Assembly (NCBI RefSeq): GCF_964204865.1
Contig: NC_135250.1
Location: 22,311,395 to 22,375,394 of the forward strand
Source of the DNA: Styela clava
Lineage: Eukaryota; Chordata; Ascidiacea; Stolidobranchia; Styelidae
Direction: 5' to 3'
DNA: 64,000 nt
Positions 38,245-51,681 of the stretch are shown here, piece by piece (position 1 is the first letter of the stretch; every line of letters starts with the position of its first letter). Made by a program: the position numbers and the translations under genes. The notes beneath the pieces are model-generated. The model was not told where the DNA came from, did not search any database, and saw only the letters and a list, made by a program, of their open reading frames with translations.

Positions 38245-41200
38245 TCATTCATTTATGTTCCAATCTTGTTTTATCATGTCCGATGCCTTCCGTCCAATCA
38301 TGTAACACGGAGCTTGGGTGTTAGATGACGTCACATGGGGCATGACTGATGCATCGGCGACTCTTAGACCCTCAACATGCCGGACCCTTCACAACAAAAT
38401 AAAGAGGTAAATAATGCGGACCGCTCCAACAAAAATACTAAACCATGTAGTAAATAAGGACTCTGTGTTTATTGAATCGACATAAAATTGTATAGAGACA
38501 TACACAAGTTCAGTTATGATAACTTTGTCATAGTTTGATTGTAAATAACCGATATATATCAAAAATAAATGATTGACCTACCTAAGTCTTTCGTCAACAA
38601 CTGCCATTTCATCGTCTTCTTGTCCTATTTTAGCAGTACAACATGCGTGTGCTGCATATCCAAAACTTTCAACGTAACATCGATAAAATTCATCGGGCCT
38701 TGAAAATAAAATTCCGATTATGATAGGGGTTTAGTGTAAGTAGATTTATTAATTGTTTGAAACATGGCACATGGCTATCTAATTGTTAATTTCTATATTT
38801 CATTCAGTCAGTAGGCATTTTTTAAAGAGAGCATGATGAACTTGGATTCAATATTTACTTGCAGTTTACTGTCAAGCTAAAGTTTATATTCTTCATCCAA
38901 TGCTTTTTACTAAATCGTCTTCTTTAGAATTTTAACATGCATTGCTTGCTGTTGCATGTCGTTAGATGTAAGTGGATGGATACTTCACGAAACCCTAAAT
39001 ATCTTTCGACAAAAGGCGGCAGATGTTGTACGAAATGTTTGCATGTCCATTTTATCGAACCTATTGTCCTTTAATTTAAGCACCGTCAAATTCGTCTCGC
39101 TTTATGATTTTATATTGCCACTTTTAGTGTGACGTAACAAGTCACTTCTTTTCCCGCGCTTTACAGCCTTTCTTACCACGATAGACGCTCGCTGTGTTTT
39201 GTAGATTAGGGAGAATGCTGTGCAAATATATATTTTAATAATGACGGGTTTTCCTATTTTGGGGGGTTAGACTTATTCCATGCGTTACATAATGATTAAC
39301 AGATGGGATTTTTTTACTTAGAATATTATTAGGTTCATTCATATATTATCGGATTAGGTTTTTGATGTATTCTTATACTGATCATTGTCTTATTTTGTAT
39401 CTTAGCACACTTGTGACTGTTCTTTGAGTCCTTGTCAAAAACAGTCAATTTATCATTAACACTATTACTGTACTACTAAGACTGTTAACACTGACGTCAA
39501 CATTAGCTGTGTTTATGCCTGACAATAAAGTTTCTATCAACACAAGTGTACGGGATTGTTGGTGTACAGATTGCAGTGTCTGTTAAGTTGTTCGTTTTTG
39601 GTGCATATATTGGAGACATTAATTTGGGGACACAAGGGACAGGACGCGACTTCAGTTACCCTGAAACTCAAAGTCGTAGTGGGAGACATTAAATTACTTA
39701 TTACCTACTTATCCCACATATATTACCTAGGAGGGTTAGTGTAGAGCGATCCATTGCATACTTCAGGTGTTATCAGCCTAAATCCAATTTCTTTCATCGC
39801 TTTTGTCATTTCGAACTCTTCAAGTTTTCTAAATCCTGGAAAATGAGTTCATAAAAACTACGTTGAAACACCAGAAAGGCAAGATTTTATGCGTTTATGA
39901 GCGCGTATGCAAGAGCTCCCAACTACTCCCTTCCTTGTTTCGCGGACTTTTGACTTGCAGGAAAATTTGCTTGTGATTGAGCGTACAAAATTGTTGTTGC
40001 CAGATGTATGATTTGATTTTGAAAATTACCAAAACCTTTTGATTTAAAAAAAATCTGTCTGTGACTTTTGAAAGCAAAATATAAATTTTGGATTTTTATC
40101 CGCAGAATATTTTGCTTTATGATGTATCCCCGACCTTTGACCCCCGAAAAATTCTTTTTATACATTACCAATGCAAAATTTTTGGTGCTCATTTTAGGAG
40201 TGGTTTCGCGGATCCCTCCTATAAATAGTTTTTTTTACCTGTTTTAAGCCATAATTCTAATTCAAAACATCCAACAACCTGTCATTTGAAAGTACCGGTA
40301 GAAAAGTTTAGCCTATTTTATTACAGTTTAGATTAGATAGATAGACTAGATTAATTTTTGATTAGTGCAATTGAATTATAAACTCCTACGAAGACGAAAT
40401 GATCATCGAGTTAATAATTCATTCTTAAATTTTCGACACAAAACTAAAAAATAACCAATGGCCTTCCAAAACCAGAATATAATATAATGTTCACAACCAT
40501 GCCTGAAAAAATTTAGAATGAGTGACAAAAGTGTCTGAGCGGCTGCTGAAACATCTATTGTTATGTCACTTTTTGCATCCTTCAGATTAGCCAATGTTAC
40601 GGTCAATGATCAAGAGGAAACATTCATTGGTTCTGGACTGCGTACATGAGAATAACGATGGCGCTTGGAACGGTTAGTTGGACACGAAATACACATATGG
40701 ACTGTTTCGTTATTACGGTATGTTGTTGTTCTTATTGGACACAAAATGTTCATATGAATCGTTTTTGTTATTATCATGTTGTTTTACTTGTTAGTATTTT
40801 TCTTCACTTTGTCGTAGTGAAAACATCGAATTTCTCGAGTGATTTATTCAAAATTGATGAAACTATTTGTAGCGGTTGTGAGACCTCTCTCGTGCTACTC
40901 TTAGCGGGAGTCGGACGTTTTTTGACCGTAACGTACAATGGACTGGGTAAAGTATTGTTATGGAGTAACGCAGACTACTGCAGACTTTGGTCTTCGTGGC
41001 CATATATTTGAGCATCGTGCTTTTTGTCTCAGCAAGTTAGGGAACGATATTTCACGCCATTGCCACTGGACAGTACGTTCAGTATAAATATGATTCTTGA
41101 AGAATAGTTTTAATATTTCAAATAGATAGATATATGAATGAATTGGTTCTCGGATTAAATTTACCTTCTATGTGCATCTTTATATCATCTTCCTCCGACA

Positions 41201-44200
41201 GATAATTTGGATCAATATTAGGCTGATCAGAAGGATTCGTCGACTTCAATCGAATTTCACCTCTTGATTTGGGATGCTGAACTGCTAGTATTGAATAGGT
41301 ATAAAATGCATGCTAAAAATAAAGCAGTTTCAGTATTAGGTAAAATATTATAGTTGAAAGGTGGAACTTTATACTCCGTGGAAGCACAGATACACGGCGG
41401 GCGTTAAAATATTTATCTGAAAGAAAGTTCTGTACATTTTCCTGAAAAGTCAGACTGCTGTCTTTTCTTCATATTTGTAACAGCACAACTAGATAAAAGT
41501 CCTTCAATATACAAAATTGTCGTAGTCTAGGTTCTTTCAGATGTTGTCAAGATCTCTCGTTTTCTGGAATCGAATACAGCATATGATGATCCATCATGAA
41601 TCATAAAATTAAAAACAAGTTCACAACATTTGCATCTAATAACTCCAACATTATAAATTTATAAACTTGATATTGGACTGTAAAAAAAAATGTATTTGGC
41701 TATTTTAATTCTTTTTAATAACGGCAAAAAGAGCAGTTCGAATCTTTAAAATTGAAAATCTGAAAAACTCTCAAATATATATTAATATTAAATTTCTTAC
41801 GTTTTCTTCTGACTTGAAAACCAAAGGTAATTTTCCTGAGGCAAAAAATGCTTGGATACTAGGGAATGGCCGTTTTCTAAAAAAAAAGTTATGTTATTTT
41901 ACATATCACAAGTTTTTATTTGTTCAATTTTGGCATATTGGCCCAAACGAAGCTTAACTAAAACGCATCAATGTTTAAGTCTCTGCACGCAATAAACACA
42001 TAACAGAAATTTTTGTAAGTTATCGTATCCATCATAGCTTCTACATAGTAAATTGTTAAATTCTTTAATTAATTTCGGTTTTTTGAGGTAAAACTTAGTA
42101 ATGTATTGGGAAATGGTTTCAAAAATTTGTATCTTGAATGCAAAATTATTCTGAGTGTTATTAAAACGTTATTCATGATTCAAATTATTATAGACCTATT
42201 AACTAGTTTAAATTTTATAAAAAAAAATAAATAGAAATGGTAGCAATATCTGAATACATTTACAAAGCACATAGTTTCCGAAAAATTCTTTTCAAGTTGC
42301 TTTGTAAAATATTTACTGATATTTGCTTACTTGCTGCTTAGAGTTACGTTAGTTCCAAAATATTTAGTCTTATGATGAAGAACGATACTGCCACCCGTGA
42401 CTGCTGAGTTGTGTCCGGTACCGTTTATGATGTATTCCGTGATAGATTCCGGTGTCTAAACATTAGTCCCAATTCAATTGGCGATATGTGACATTGCTCC
42501 TCTCACACAAATATCTAAAGTGTAGTTATGATTTCAACAAGATCTGCGAAATACTGCTTAACTTACCATATCTGATGCAATCCGGCTGTCGTTTGTGGCG
42601 TGATAGACGAAGTGCCCAAAATGATCTTGAAAATTAGCTCCCACGCCTGGCAAATCCCTCACAACATCTATCTGGAAGGCAAAAACACTGCAGTCTGACA
42701 TTGAAATGTGTGTCATGGTTTACGATTTTACGGTATGTTTTACCAAAGTCTTGTGTTTACTTTTTAAAGAAATAGTCAAATATTCGTAGTGAAATATATT
42801 GTTGTAGCTTAAGAATCTTTCGATATATAAGCTATTGACACAACACGAATCTCCCACATGATTCTTTTACTCAGCTATAAAACGTCAAGATATTAACCCT
42901 ATTCTAAAAACAACGGCATTAAGCTTAGAAAGATAAGTCAATAAAACAATTTATTCATGATAAGCACAAGCTGTCTCGACCAAACTCTTTTGTTTCCATC
43001 TAACCTCTGGGCAAGGCTAACCATTTGTTCCATGTATATATAAAAGTTTTCCGCTTATTTTCTTGAACAATTTTTCACGGATATTGAAAAATATAGATGT
43101 TATATAATACATTTTAATTCTTTTCCCGCAAATGTTATGAAAGTAAGAGTCTACCTCCATCTCTTCAAGATGATTTTTCGTACCGATCCCCGACAACATC
43201 AATATTTGTGGAGTTCTCAGTGCACCAGCTGATAAAATGATTTCCTTTCTGGCTTTAACGTTGCTTATTTTCCCATCTTTGATGTAACTTACGCCTGTCG
43301 CTTTTTGTTTACCGCTTGTCACAGTAACAAAGTGAATCTTGCTCACAAGTGCATTTGTTACAATGTGCAAACTTCTTTGTCTATAAGAAATATATTTGGA
43401 TTTTATACTCTGTGCCAATAATTTGCAAAATAAGCACAAAATAAGATTCAAGTTTCTAGTCCAAAGCAATTTGCATACAAATATTTTAACTCTGAAATAC
43501 AAAACCAGTGTTCTCTTTCTAGAATTAAAATGATTAGATACCTAAAAAATTCAAGTTTGTATCATGTATGTATCAGCGAAATTGTGCATTGAGTATTGAG
43601 TTGTGTATTGAGTATTGAGTTTTTTACGATCTTACAATAAAGCTGTTTTCTGAAAACTTAAAAATTGTATTCACTCGTTACGGAATTTCGAATTGCGTTG
43701 GGTAAAATAAACTACTCGAGTGAAATGAAATATTGGATACGTAAGGTTTTTGAACGTAACTCAATGTGTCCGTAACTCGATGAATATTTTTTATAGGATT
43801 CACACGTTTTACCGTTCTTTATATCCCGATCGCAAAAACGCTTCTGAGGACGATTGTCTTAGTCCTTTGTATCTGGTGCAAATAAGTGGAGATATTCCTT
43901 CAATTTCATCAATATAGTCAACTTCCTTTATACCTTTGTATATAAAAAAACATAAATGCATTTCCGAATTTTCCAACATCAAACTAGCTAACTTTATACA
44001 TATTATTTAAAGATGAAATCTTAATTAGATACAGCTGCTCATCTGTCTATTTCATTTTTTAATACGTCCTCACCGATTTCTTTTGCCGCCGTCTTCAATT
44101 TTGCAGTAAAGAGATTTTCGTATGAAATGCTGATATTTAGTACACCTCCTCTTCCGACTTTTTCTGATATTTTGTCATCGACAGCGTTTTCATTTTTTCT

Positions 44201-45541
44201 AAAAAATGGTTCGACATCTTTCCAACTCCATCCCTTTGCTCCATGATCTTCCCAAGAATCATAATCATGTGGACTTCCTCTCAAGTAAACCATTGCGTTT
44301 ATTGATGTTGATCCACCAAGAATTTTTCCTCCAGGATATTTCGCGTTCTAACAAAAGCCATACACTTCAGAAATATAGTTGATAGAGCGTTGTAACTTTT
44401 TTGGTGCCGAATAGAAAGTATTTATATTTTGGTAATTTTAAAAGCCTACAGAACCCTAAACCGGTGCACAGTGTAAAACCCCATGCAAAAAGAAGCATTC
44501 TTATTTTGCACCATTTTTGCATACGAACTGCAGTGTACAGGCAGATGTTTGCACATCATATATTTTTCAATTAGACTACTCAGTAATAGATGCTTGTACA
44601 AAGCCTTGTTAGGACTGATTAAAATTTCGTACAAAAAATATCTATCTTGAGTACCTTTCCCATTTCCAGCAATGAATATTTTTGTTTTGCAATGTCGTAG
44701 TTCCAATTATAAAAAGATTGTTGCAACTTGCCATATTTGATCGCACTAGGAACTAAAGGATTGTTGTAATCTGAGTCACCCGCTTCCAATAACAACACCC
44801 TGAACACAATAAAGACCATTGATGAACAGAAAGTTATCTAGAACAACACTCATGGATTACGTTTTACTCCGTATTTATATTAGATTCTGTAATAGAGCAG
44901 GCTGGAATAAAATATTATGCTACATTTAGTATATACATTGTAATCATATGTATGGTACAGGGACACATTGTTTCTTGAAATATTTTTTCCACATTAATGA
45001 AACCAATTAAAGTTTCTTTCAATTCTCAATCCTAGAGCAACAATGCAATGCTCATAACATATGCTCACGTCATCCCAGTTTTGTCTGAGAGTCCTCTTGC
45101 AACCACAGCTCCAGATGCACCTGCCCCAACTACAAAAAAAGTGAAGAAAGTTCAGTGATTTCAAAGGGGGACTGAGGTATGCATATAGTACTGTGTCTCT
45201 TTAAAATTTTGTGCAACTGACAGGGAGTTATTGAAACGAGAAAGTATACATTTTTGAAAAGAGTTATAGCAACAAATTTGTTTTAAACAGATTCGTATTT
45301 TCAACACATTTGTTAGAAACAAAATCTCAGAAATCGTTTACACGAATACTTGAGTGATGATAATAGTACTAATCCTCAAGTCCTACCATATATTACTTTC
45401 GTATAAACGCTCAGATAAAATCAATGATCACTCACCAACAATAAAATCGTATTCTTCCGATACATCGTTCGTTATCATTGGGTCGTACGACTTCCGTGCT
45501 AGTAGAGTCAATAGCAGAGCGACTAGTGTTGACTTGACCAT
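38245..45541 (-). CDS. Secreted GMC oxidoreductase (FAD), unit 3, intact (580 aa)
   Basis: Thirteen exons (minus order): 45541-45436, 45129-45069, 44799-44655, 44347-44074, 43921-43813, 43380-43155, 42671-42567, 42455-42331, 41876-41801, 41312-41165, 39835-39727, 38698-38582, 38386-38245 (TGA). All junction phases agree and no stop interrupts the frame. The ATG at 45541 opens a hydrophobic signal sequence ([19 protein letters not shown]). FAD site: [15 protein letters not shown] with Glu61 in LLLEAG. GMC signature 1 is [14 protein letters not shown] (115-128); signature 2 is [17 protein letters not shown] (282-298). The likely active pair is His512 ([11 protein letters not shown]) and Asn556 (SSNTQAP). 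The closest known types are choline dehydrogenase-like and insect glucose dehydrogenase-like enzymes; substrate unknown, oxidase or dehydrogenase not decidable. Intron 11 holds a unique insert. Confidence 0.88.
39020..39720. other. Unique insertion in intron 11 of GMC 3
   Basis: Units 1, 2 and 4 join across this place (CAGCAGGCGCAGATATTAC), whereas unit 3 has about 700 extra bases from GGCGGCAGATGTTG to CCACATATATTACC. No inverted ends, target duplication or coding signal could be assigned. An AATAAAG sits near 39524. Origin unknown. Confidence 0.45.
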
Positions 45542-47091
45542 TTTTAATAATTTGCCTAGTAGCACAAATAGAGAAACGAAATTGGGGATTTTGATGATTA
45601 TGCCAATAATGTTAATCACTCTATCATCTGTTTATCCTAATAAATTCGAAAATGAAATACATAATCAACATTTAATGATGTCAGACCTATATTGCGAGGA
45701 TGATGTAGAAAGAATGTAGACAAGTATAGTAATTTTGGAGTCTTGCTGCACTACTACTGTCCTAGCATTTACTTTTGCGCGCCTGGACTTCATCGCTAGC
45801 ATGTCCTTTTTTAACTTTTGTCGAGCATCGTCATGCACTCCTGATCAAATACACACACATATTGCATTGCGCTACAACCTGTTATATAGCGCTTAATTAT
45901 ATGCCTCGGGGTTTGAGGTAGGTTTAAGCCGATATTGACATGACTTCGATGGGTGTCAGTGTAGAAAATCGTGTTTCCATGAAAAAATCGAAAATTTTTT
46001 TTTTTTCAAAAAACATTGAAAATTTTTCATCCTTAAAAAAATATATAGAATTTCAAACAAAAATATCATAAATCAATTATCATTTGTTTGCAGTATAAAA
46101 TGGCGTATAATATAGCAACGTCCGAGAGAACCCGAGAAAAAACGACATGCCTCTAACTAAAACATCTCATCCAATATGAATGGATTGAAAACACGCTACA
46201 ACAAAGCTGCCAGTTACAAATTAAACCATAGTCAAACCAATAATTTTTTGTATGGGAAAAATGATCTCCCAGAAATATATAAGATATCGTTTAATTAAGC
46301 CCACATTATATAGTTATTTTAATATTGATGTAATGGAGCAACTACTATATATCAAATGTTTTTCAAGTTAACCCGGACTGTTGTAGCTATTGTTCAAGGG
46401 ATGGCATCCAACTAATTTCAGATTTAATTTTCTGCTTTGGTAATTCTACATAGTATTTTACGGTTCCCATTCATTTTTGACTAACATTTACCACAAACAG
46501 TCATTTATTGAATTTAATTAATACTAACCCAAATCATATTTACAAACTAGCACTATCAATATTGGGTAAAGCAATCAAAAGTGGGGCATCATGTATCGAG
46601 ATTATAATCTTGAATTGTAGGATGTCATAATGCGAGAAGTAGTATAATACCAAGAAAAAAATGGATAAAAATGATACGAAATATTCGTCATAAACGGCCA
46701 CATATTCCTCATTGTAAGTATGATTAGTTGAAATTCAAGAGTCCCGCTGCACACTAACACAAATATATGTCTGTAACATTGTTGTAAACTGTTTGTCTGA
46801 CGAAGTCTGATTTTGTTCAGATGAAACGTCATAGAAATATATTTGTGTTAGTGTGCAGCAGGACTCTTGCATTGCATATTACGGTATTTTTATTCCTGCT
46901 ACAACATCCTTGCATTATACGCATACGGATCAACTAGCGCAAAGGCATTGATAAAGGACTGGGAGGTAATCACACGCAACTACTGATAGGTAAATTTGGA
47001 ATACCCGTGAAATAATAATCTTTGTTGCGTCACAATGATTTGTATTGTATGTTAATTTAATAATGTTATTTTGAAGCACATAGAAACAGCG
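45542..47091. promoter_or_regulatory. Divergent intergenic region, GMC 3 / scramblase 3
   Basis: Head-to-head spacer. 45542-46700 is kept in unit 4. It contains a T-run near 45990 and a hairpin MITE (46736-46869). No core promoter motif can be assigned with confidence. Confidence 0.4.
46736..46869. mobile_element. Hairpin MITE, unit 3
   Basis: Ends CAAGAGTCCCGCTGCACACT and AGTGTGCAGCAGGACTCTTG are inverted over about 31 bases with one mismatch, and a 70-base centre contains CTGACGAAGTCTGATTTTGTTCAGATG. No coding potential. The same element is at the same place in unit 4; the matching part of unit 1 (near 16580) lacks it. Confidence 0.75.
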
Positions 47092-48518
47092 ATGGTGGAT
47101 GCCAGTTCGTTCTCGTCACACGAAACCACAGTTAGTGAATCCGAGTTTTTCGTTGTTCAAGAGTATGACAATGCTGGTGGCTGCAAGAGAGGTTTTTATC
47201 AGATATTAGATAGATATAACCGACATCACTATTCTGTTACGAGGGAGATTGATTCTGGCAAAACTCCAATCGTGATTCACCTCATAGATAACAAGAATAA
47301 CGAAGTATTGAGAATGGAACCGAGGCTTAGGTAATTGAAAAATAATATTTAGTAAATAAATTAGAAAATTTCAATGTGAATACTTTTACTAGGCATGACA
47401 TATGCAAAACATGTCTTCAATCATTTTCACCTAATTCAAATTTTCACTTTTAATCCAGATTTACCGGTATTCCGGAGCACCATGTACTTTAGAAATCAAA
47501 TCGATTTTTCTAGTCGATCCGAATTCTCGAATACTTATTAATTGGTGATATTATATTTGTTTATTATCACTGATCCATATAACAGTGTACATACAACATT
47601 AAACAATGGAATATTACTGTTGGACATGAAATGGGCATACATATTATGGTGTTTCAAACTTGCGCACCTAGTGGTTCCACGTTCTCGTTCGTTACTGTCT
47701 AATGTCAGTCGAAGTTGGGACGCCTACGGTTCCGTGCCACAGATATATATATTTCCACTTCAGTGTTCCGTACCGGTAGATCAGATTCCCGTAATACTTC
47801 GTTTTGGCTTTCGGGACCAAATATTTGGGCATTGCACTCTTGTATTATATCGAATTGAACTTCAAAATGAGAAACGCCAAACCTCCATTTTTTTTTAATC
47901 ATCAAGCTTGACAAAGTAATTCTTACCTAAATGAAAACTCACTCACTTGTAAGTTTGATATTTTTGTTGGCCTTCTTGTGATTGAAAATCCCCCTTTTTC
48001 CTATTTTTAATAAACTTTTTTGTCCTATTTAAACGAACTTTCTTATTTTTTTCCTATTTTAATGAACTTTATTTCTCCTTCTCGTGAACTTACGGTTAAA
48101 TTATATTTGCAATAGGCCGTGCCATGGATTTTGTTGTTGCTTGAAAGACTGCAGTCACAGTATGGAAGTTTCTGCTAACGGTGAGCTACTTGGAGTGATT
48201 CGTCATGGGGTGAACTGCTTCCTGCCAAATCTATCTGTTGAAAAGTTCGGACAAACACTCTTTGTTATCAAGGAACCTGGTTGTCCGTGCTGTTGGACAT
48301 GCAAGTGCGATGAATTAGTGTTCAACGTCTTTCTTTCGGATAATCCTCAACCTGTAGCATGTATTGTAAAACTGTTTGACACATGCATGTCAGAGATACC
48401 TATGTTTAAAGTGATGTTTCATAAACAAGATCTAGATTTAATTTCTAAATTTCTCATCTTTTCTGCTACATTTCTAATAACTATTTTGTTTTTTGAAACA
48501 GTTGATACGGGAATATAA
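47092..48518 (+). CDS. Phospholipid scramblase family protein, unit 3, intact (213 aa)
   Basis: Exons 47092-47330 (phase 2) and 48116-48518 (TAA). The ATG at 47092 is chosen because it sits at the same place as in unit 1 and gives the same exon length; the N-terminus reads MVDASSF where unit 1 has MDVSSV, one residue gained and one lost further on. The rest follows unit 1 with few changes (CHGFCCCLKDC, CPCCWTCKCDE, LPNLSVEK). Ends in the same hydrophobic helix and FFETVDTGI. Same short form without a Pro-rich N-terminus. It diverges from intact GMC 3, making unit 3 the best candidate for a working GMC/scramblase pair. Confidence 0.88.
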
Positions 48519-49139
48519 CCTCGTTCATGATCATGCAGTATCACGTGCTGAAAGAGCAAAGGGTAAGGGTAGCAATGTATGCAAATTTGTATCGAGAGTT
48601 TTCTGAAAAGCTGGCTCAGTTGAATATATTGTACTTATGCGCAAGAGGTGTTTCTCTCGAATTTCACATTTTTGCATCAGTGGCGACGACTTTCTACAAA
48701 ACCTCCTTATATTAACATAAGTTGAACAAAAGCAAAGAAAACAGACCAGAAATTTGGTGGTAGAACAATAATAAGATTTTAGCAAAATGTTACATTCATT
48801 AAAAACGGTTTTCATTTCTTAGTTAAGATTCTAAAACTCAAGAGTCGTTATTTTGATTGATCCAATGAATTATAATTCCGTCAAAGAGTGAGATCGTAAT
48901 CCCGAATCAATAGTTGGGTATTTATATAGATGAAATTATCGAATTTATCGAAAAAAGTGGGTTTCACTGTGTTAAGGCATCGATGCATTATAAGGTTTTA
49001 CCGTGTACCGTGTTTACCGTGACATTTTTTTGATATTGAGATTTTTAAATATATTTATTGTTTCAATGCTAGATTAAGCGATTTAGTTGATATCAATTTC
49101 GGCAGTAATAGTTTAATATGCTTCATTAGGTATTCCAAT

Positions 49140-51446
49140 ATGGAAAAGTTCGTGATTGTGTTAGTATCCCTCACTTCAGTGGGAATGTTCGATTCTTGTG
49201 ACAAACCCAATGTTTTCGAGTTTTCTACTGCTCTCGTCTCTGACAAACAAAACTTTTGCAATACGGCAACATGTAAAGGAAGGCCAGGCAAGAGAGGTCC
49301 AGTTGGCGAGGAAACAAAGATGTAAAAGGTAACACTGGCGCAACAGGGACATCGGAAGCACTTGAAGCAAGAGTAAGACGATTAGAAGGTAAAAGTCGTA
49401 TTTATCTTGAAGTACTTTTAAATTAAGAAATTTGTTATAACTTTATTTTTATGTAGCTGTGTTTAGTAAAAGAATTTACCAAATTTTTATTATTTATTGA
49501 AATAATACCAAACTGCATTTGTTAGACACCTATTAAAATTGTATTATCTGAATTGCCATGTGTAGAAGTGAGATACAAAACAAAATTAAACCGGTTTATT
49601 CACAAAAAACAGAACAACCCATTTTTTTCATATTTTTTCTGATTGTTGTAAATAAACGTTATTAAAAATAATTAACTCGAATGAGTCTTTTTTATTGCAC
49701 CTGTATGCTCTGTTTTACAGATACAATTATCATGATGAAGAAAGTATTCACACCGAATCAGAAACGTAAGAATTTATATATTTATTCTAGCTAATTTAAG
49801 GGTACTTATACTATATTATTAAAAACGACTATACTAAGTCGTGAGCAAAATATGATAGACAAAGATGGCTGCCGGCATTTACAAATTGGTTTAATGATAG
49901 GCATAAAAATTGATGTCAATATTTTGAATAGAATATCTTCTATAAATATGTTTTTGCGATGACCACTTACTTACAAGTTCCAAAAACAACTCTAATGAAA
50001 AAATCTGAATTTTCTTTAAAATTTCTAAAAAAGCAAATTCATCAAAGAATTTTTTTCAAAATCAAAATTTTCGAGATGCAAAATTTGTTAAATGCAAAAA
50101 TGTTTAAAAATGAGCAAAATGTGATAGACAAAGATGGCTGCCGGCATTTACAAATTGGTTTAATGATAGGCATAAAAATTGATGTCAATATTTTGAATAG
50201 AATATCTTCTATAAATATGTTTTTGCGATGACCACTTACTTACGAGTTCCAAAAACAACTCTAATGAAAAAATCTGAATTTTCTTTAAAATTTCTAAAAA
50301 AGCAAATTCATCAAAGCATTTTTTTCAAAATCAAAATTTTCGAGATGCAAAATTTGTTAAATGCAAAAATGTTTAAAAATGAGCAAAATGTGATAGACAA
50401 AGATGGCTGCCGGCATTTACAAATTGGTTTAATGATAGGCATAAAAATTGATGTCAATATTTTGAATAGAATATCTTCTATAAATATGTTTTTGCGATGA
50501 CCACATACTTACAAGTTCCAAAAACAACTCTAATGAAAAAATCTGAATTTTCTTTAAAATTTCTAAAAAAGCAAATTCATCGAAGCATTTTTTTCAAAAT
50601 CAAAATTTTCGAGATGCAAAATTTGTTAAATGCAAAAATGTTTAAAAATGAAAACTGAAATTAATCACATCAAATTACTGACAATCGTAGTATTAATAAA
50701 AATTCCTAAATGGTCTGATGATCGCGTAATATATCAAATATTTCTCAAAGTCGAATTTTGCGCAATGGGCATGAAGTCAAGAGACATTGCGGATGCAGAT
50801 ATTTCAACCTCTTCCGATTGGGAAAGTTTTCATCATGGACAATATGGAAGATTAGATGAACAGCCTGCATCAAACCCAACTTCTTATGGAGCATGGATTT
50901 CACGAAAACGTGAGTTTTAAATTTTTCAATCAAGTGAGTAAAATGCGATTATTATCCTGTCTTGATATCGCGATGATATGCAGTCAATGGGTATTGATGC
51001 AGTGTTTTTATGATGGAAGAGATCAATGCTTAAATATATGGGACACAAAAACCAAAATGAAGTAGCCTAGTACATAATAACAAAACGATATATAATACTT
51101 GAAATGTAAAAGGAAATCTCGCATCAATTTATACTAATTGTCGAATCATGTTTTTGTTTTTCGAACGCTGGGTTGAAAGTTATGATCAATGGGTGTCTTC
51201 GTATAAAATCAAGTGTGGAAATTCTACAGACAGTCCAAACCATCATGGAAAATAATCAAGAGAAGGTAGGCACATTTTGTTTTAGGTTTAAACATCTAAT
51301 TCTGTATTTAACGTTATATTTAATATACTTTACCAGGTATTTCCGGGAAATAATGACCGAAATACTAAAGTCACAAATATATTTCCCAATCCAGTGCTTT
51401 GCCGCTACGTGCGACTCTATCCACAGCGTTGGCATGTGCATTTGAG
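49140..51446 (+). pseudogene. Collagen/discoidin gene, unit 4, broken
   Basis: Relic exons 49140-49388, 49721-49765, 50751-50909, part of exon 4 (about 51181-51265) and part of exon 5 (51337-51446). It lacks the one-base loss of copies 2 and 3 (FCNTATCKGRPGKRGPVG is in frame) but has its own 4-base loss near 49304, ending at GATGTAA. It shares the exon 4 and 5 deletions with copies 2 and 3. Intron 2 holds a 269-bp triplication. Confidence 0.85.
49843..50650. repeat. Three tandem copies of a 269-bp unit
   Basis: GAGCAAAATRTGATAGACAA starts at 49843, 50112 and 50381, with a constant period of 269. The other units have one copy (for example 20764-21030). The near identity of the three copies suggests recent slippage or unequal exchange. 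The two 90-residue open frames here come from the repeat, not from a gene. Confidence 0.9.
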
Positions 51447-51681
51447 CAGTAAATTTTCGTTGTTAGAATTTTGTTATTCCAATACTCTATGGCCAACTTT
51501 TGATCTTATATTGACTTGTTGTGATGTCATGGGTACTGCTAGATAACCACTAGACTGATATGTCATAAACCCTTGTACCGTAAAGAGAAAAACTTAAGTT
51601 TAACACAGCACAACACGAGACAATCGCAGCGGAATCGAGAGAAATAGAGAACCATGCGGACAGGAAGAAGCCCAAGGCAAT

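Larger units (their letters stand above)
25161..38700. repeat. Recent tandem duplication, second block
   Basis: Near-identical partner of 9080-25160. Its right limit is sharp: after GGGCCTTGAAAATAAA at about 38695-38710 the sequence stops following 25160 onward (ATTTTTGTTAGG) and follows unit 4 instead (ATTCCGGTTAGG at 55141). The breakpoint therefore lies in GMC intron 11. Confidence 0.8.

Noticed and set aside
47071-47091. TTG upstream start for scramblase 3
   Set aside because: A eukaryotic gene should start at the ATG at 47092, which matches the position in the other units.
49959-50500. Two nearly identical 90-residue open frames in series
   Set aside because: Produced by the 269-bp tandem repeat inside a pseudogene intron; no family match.
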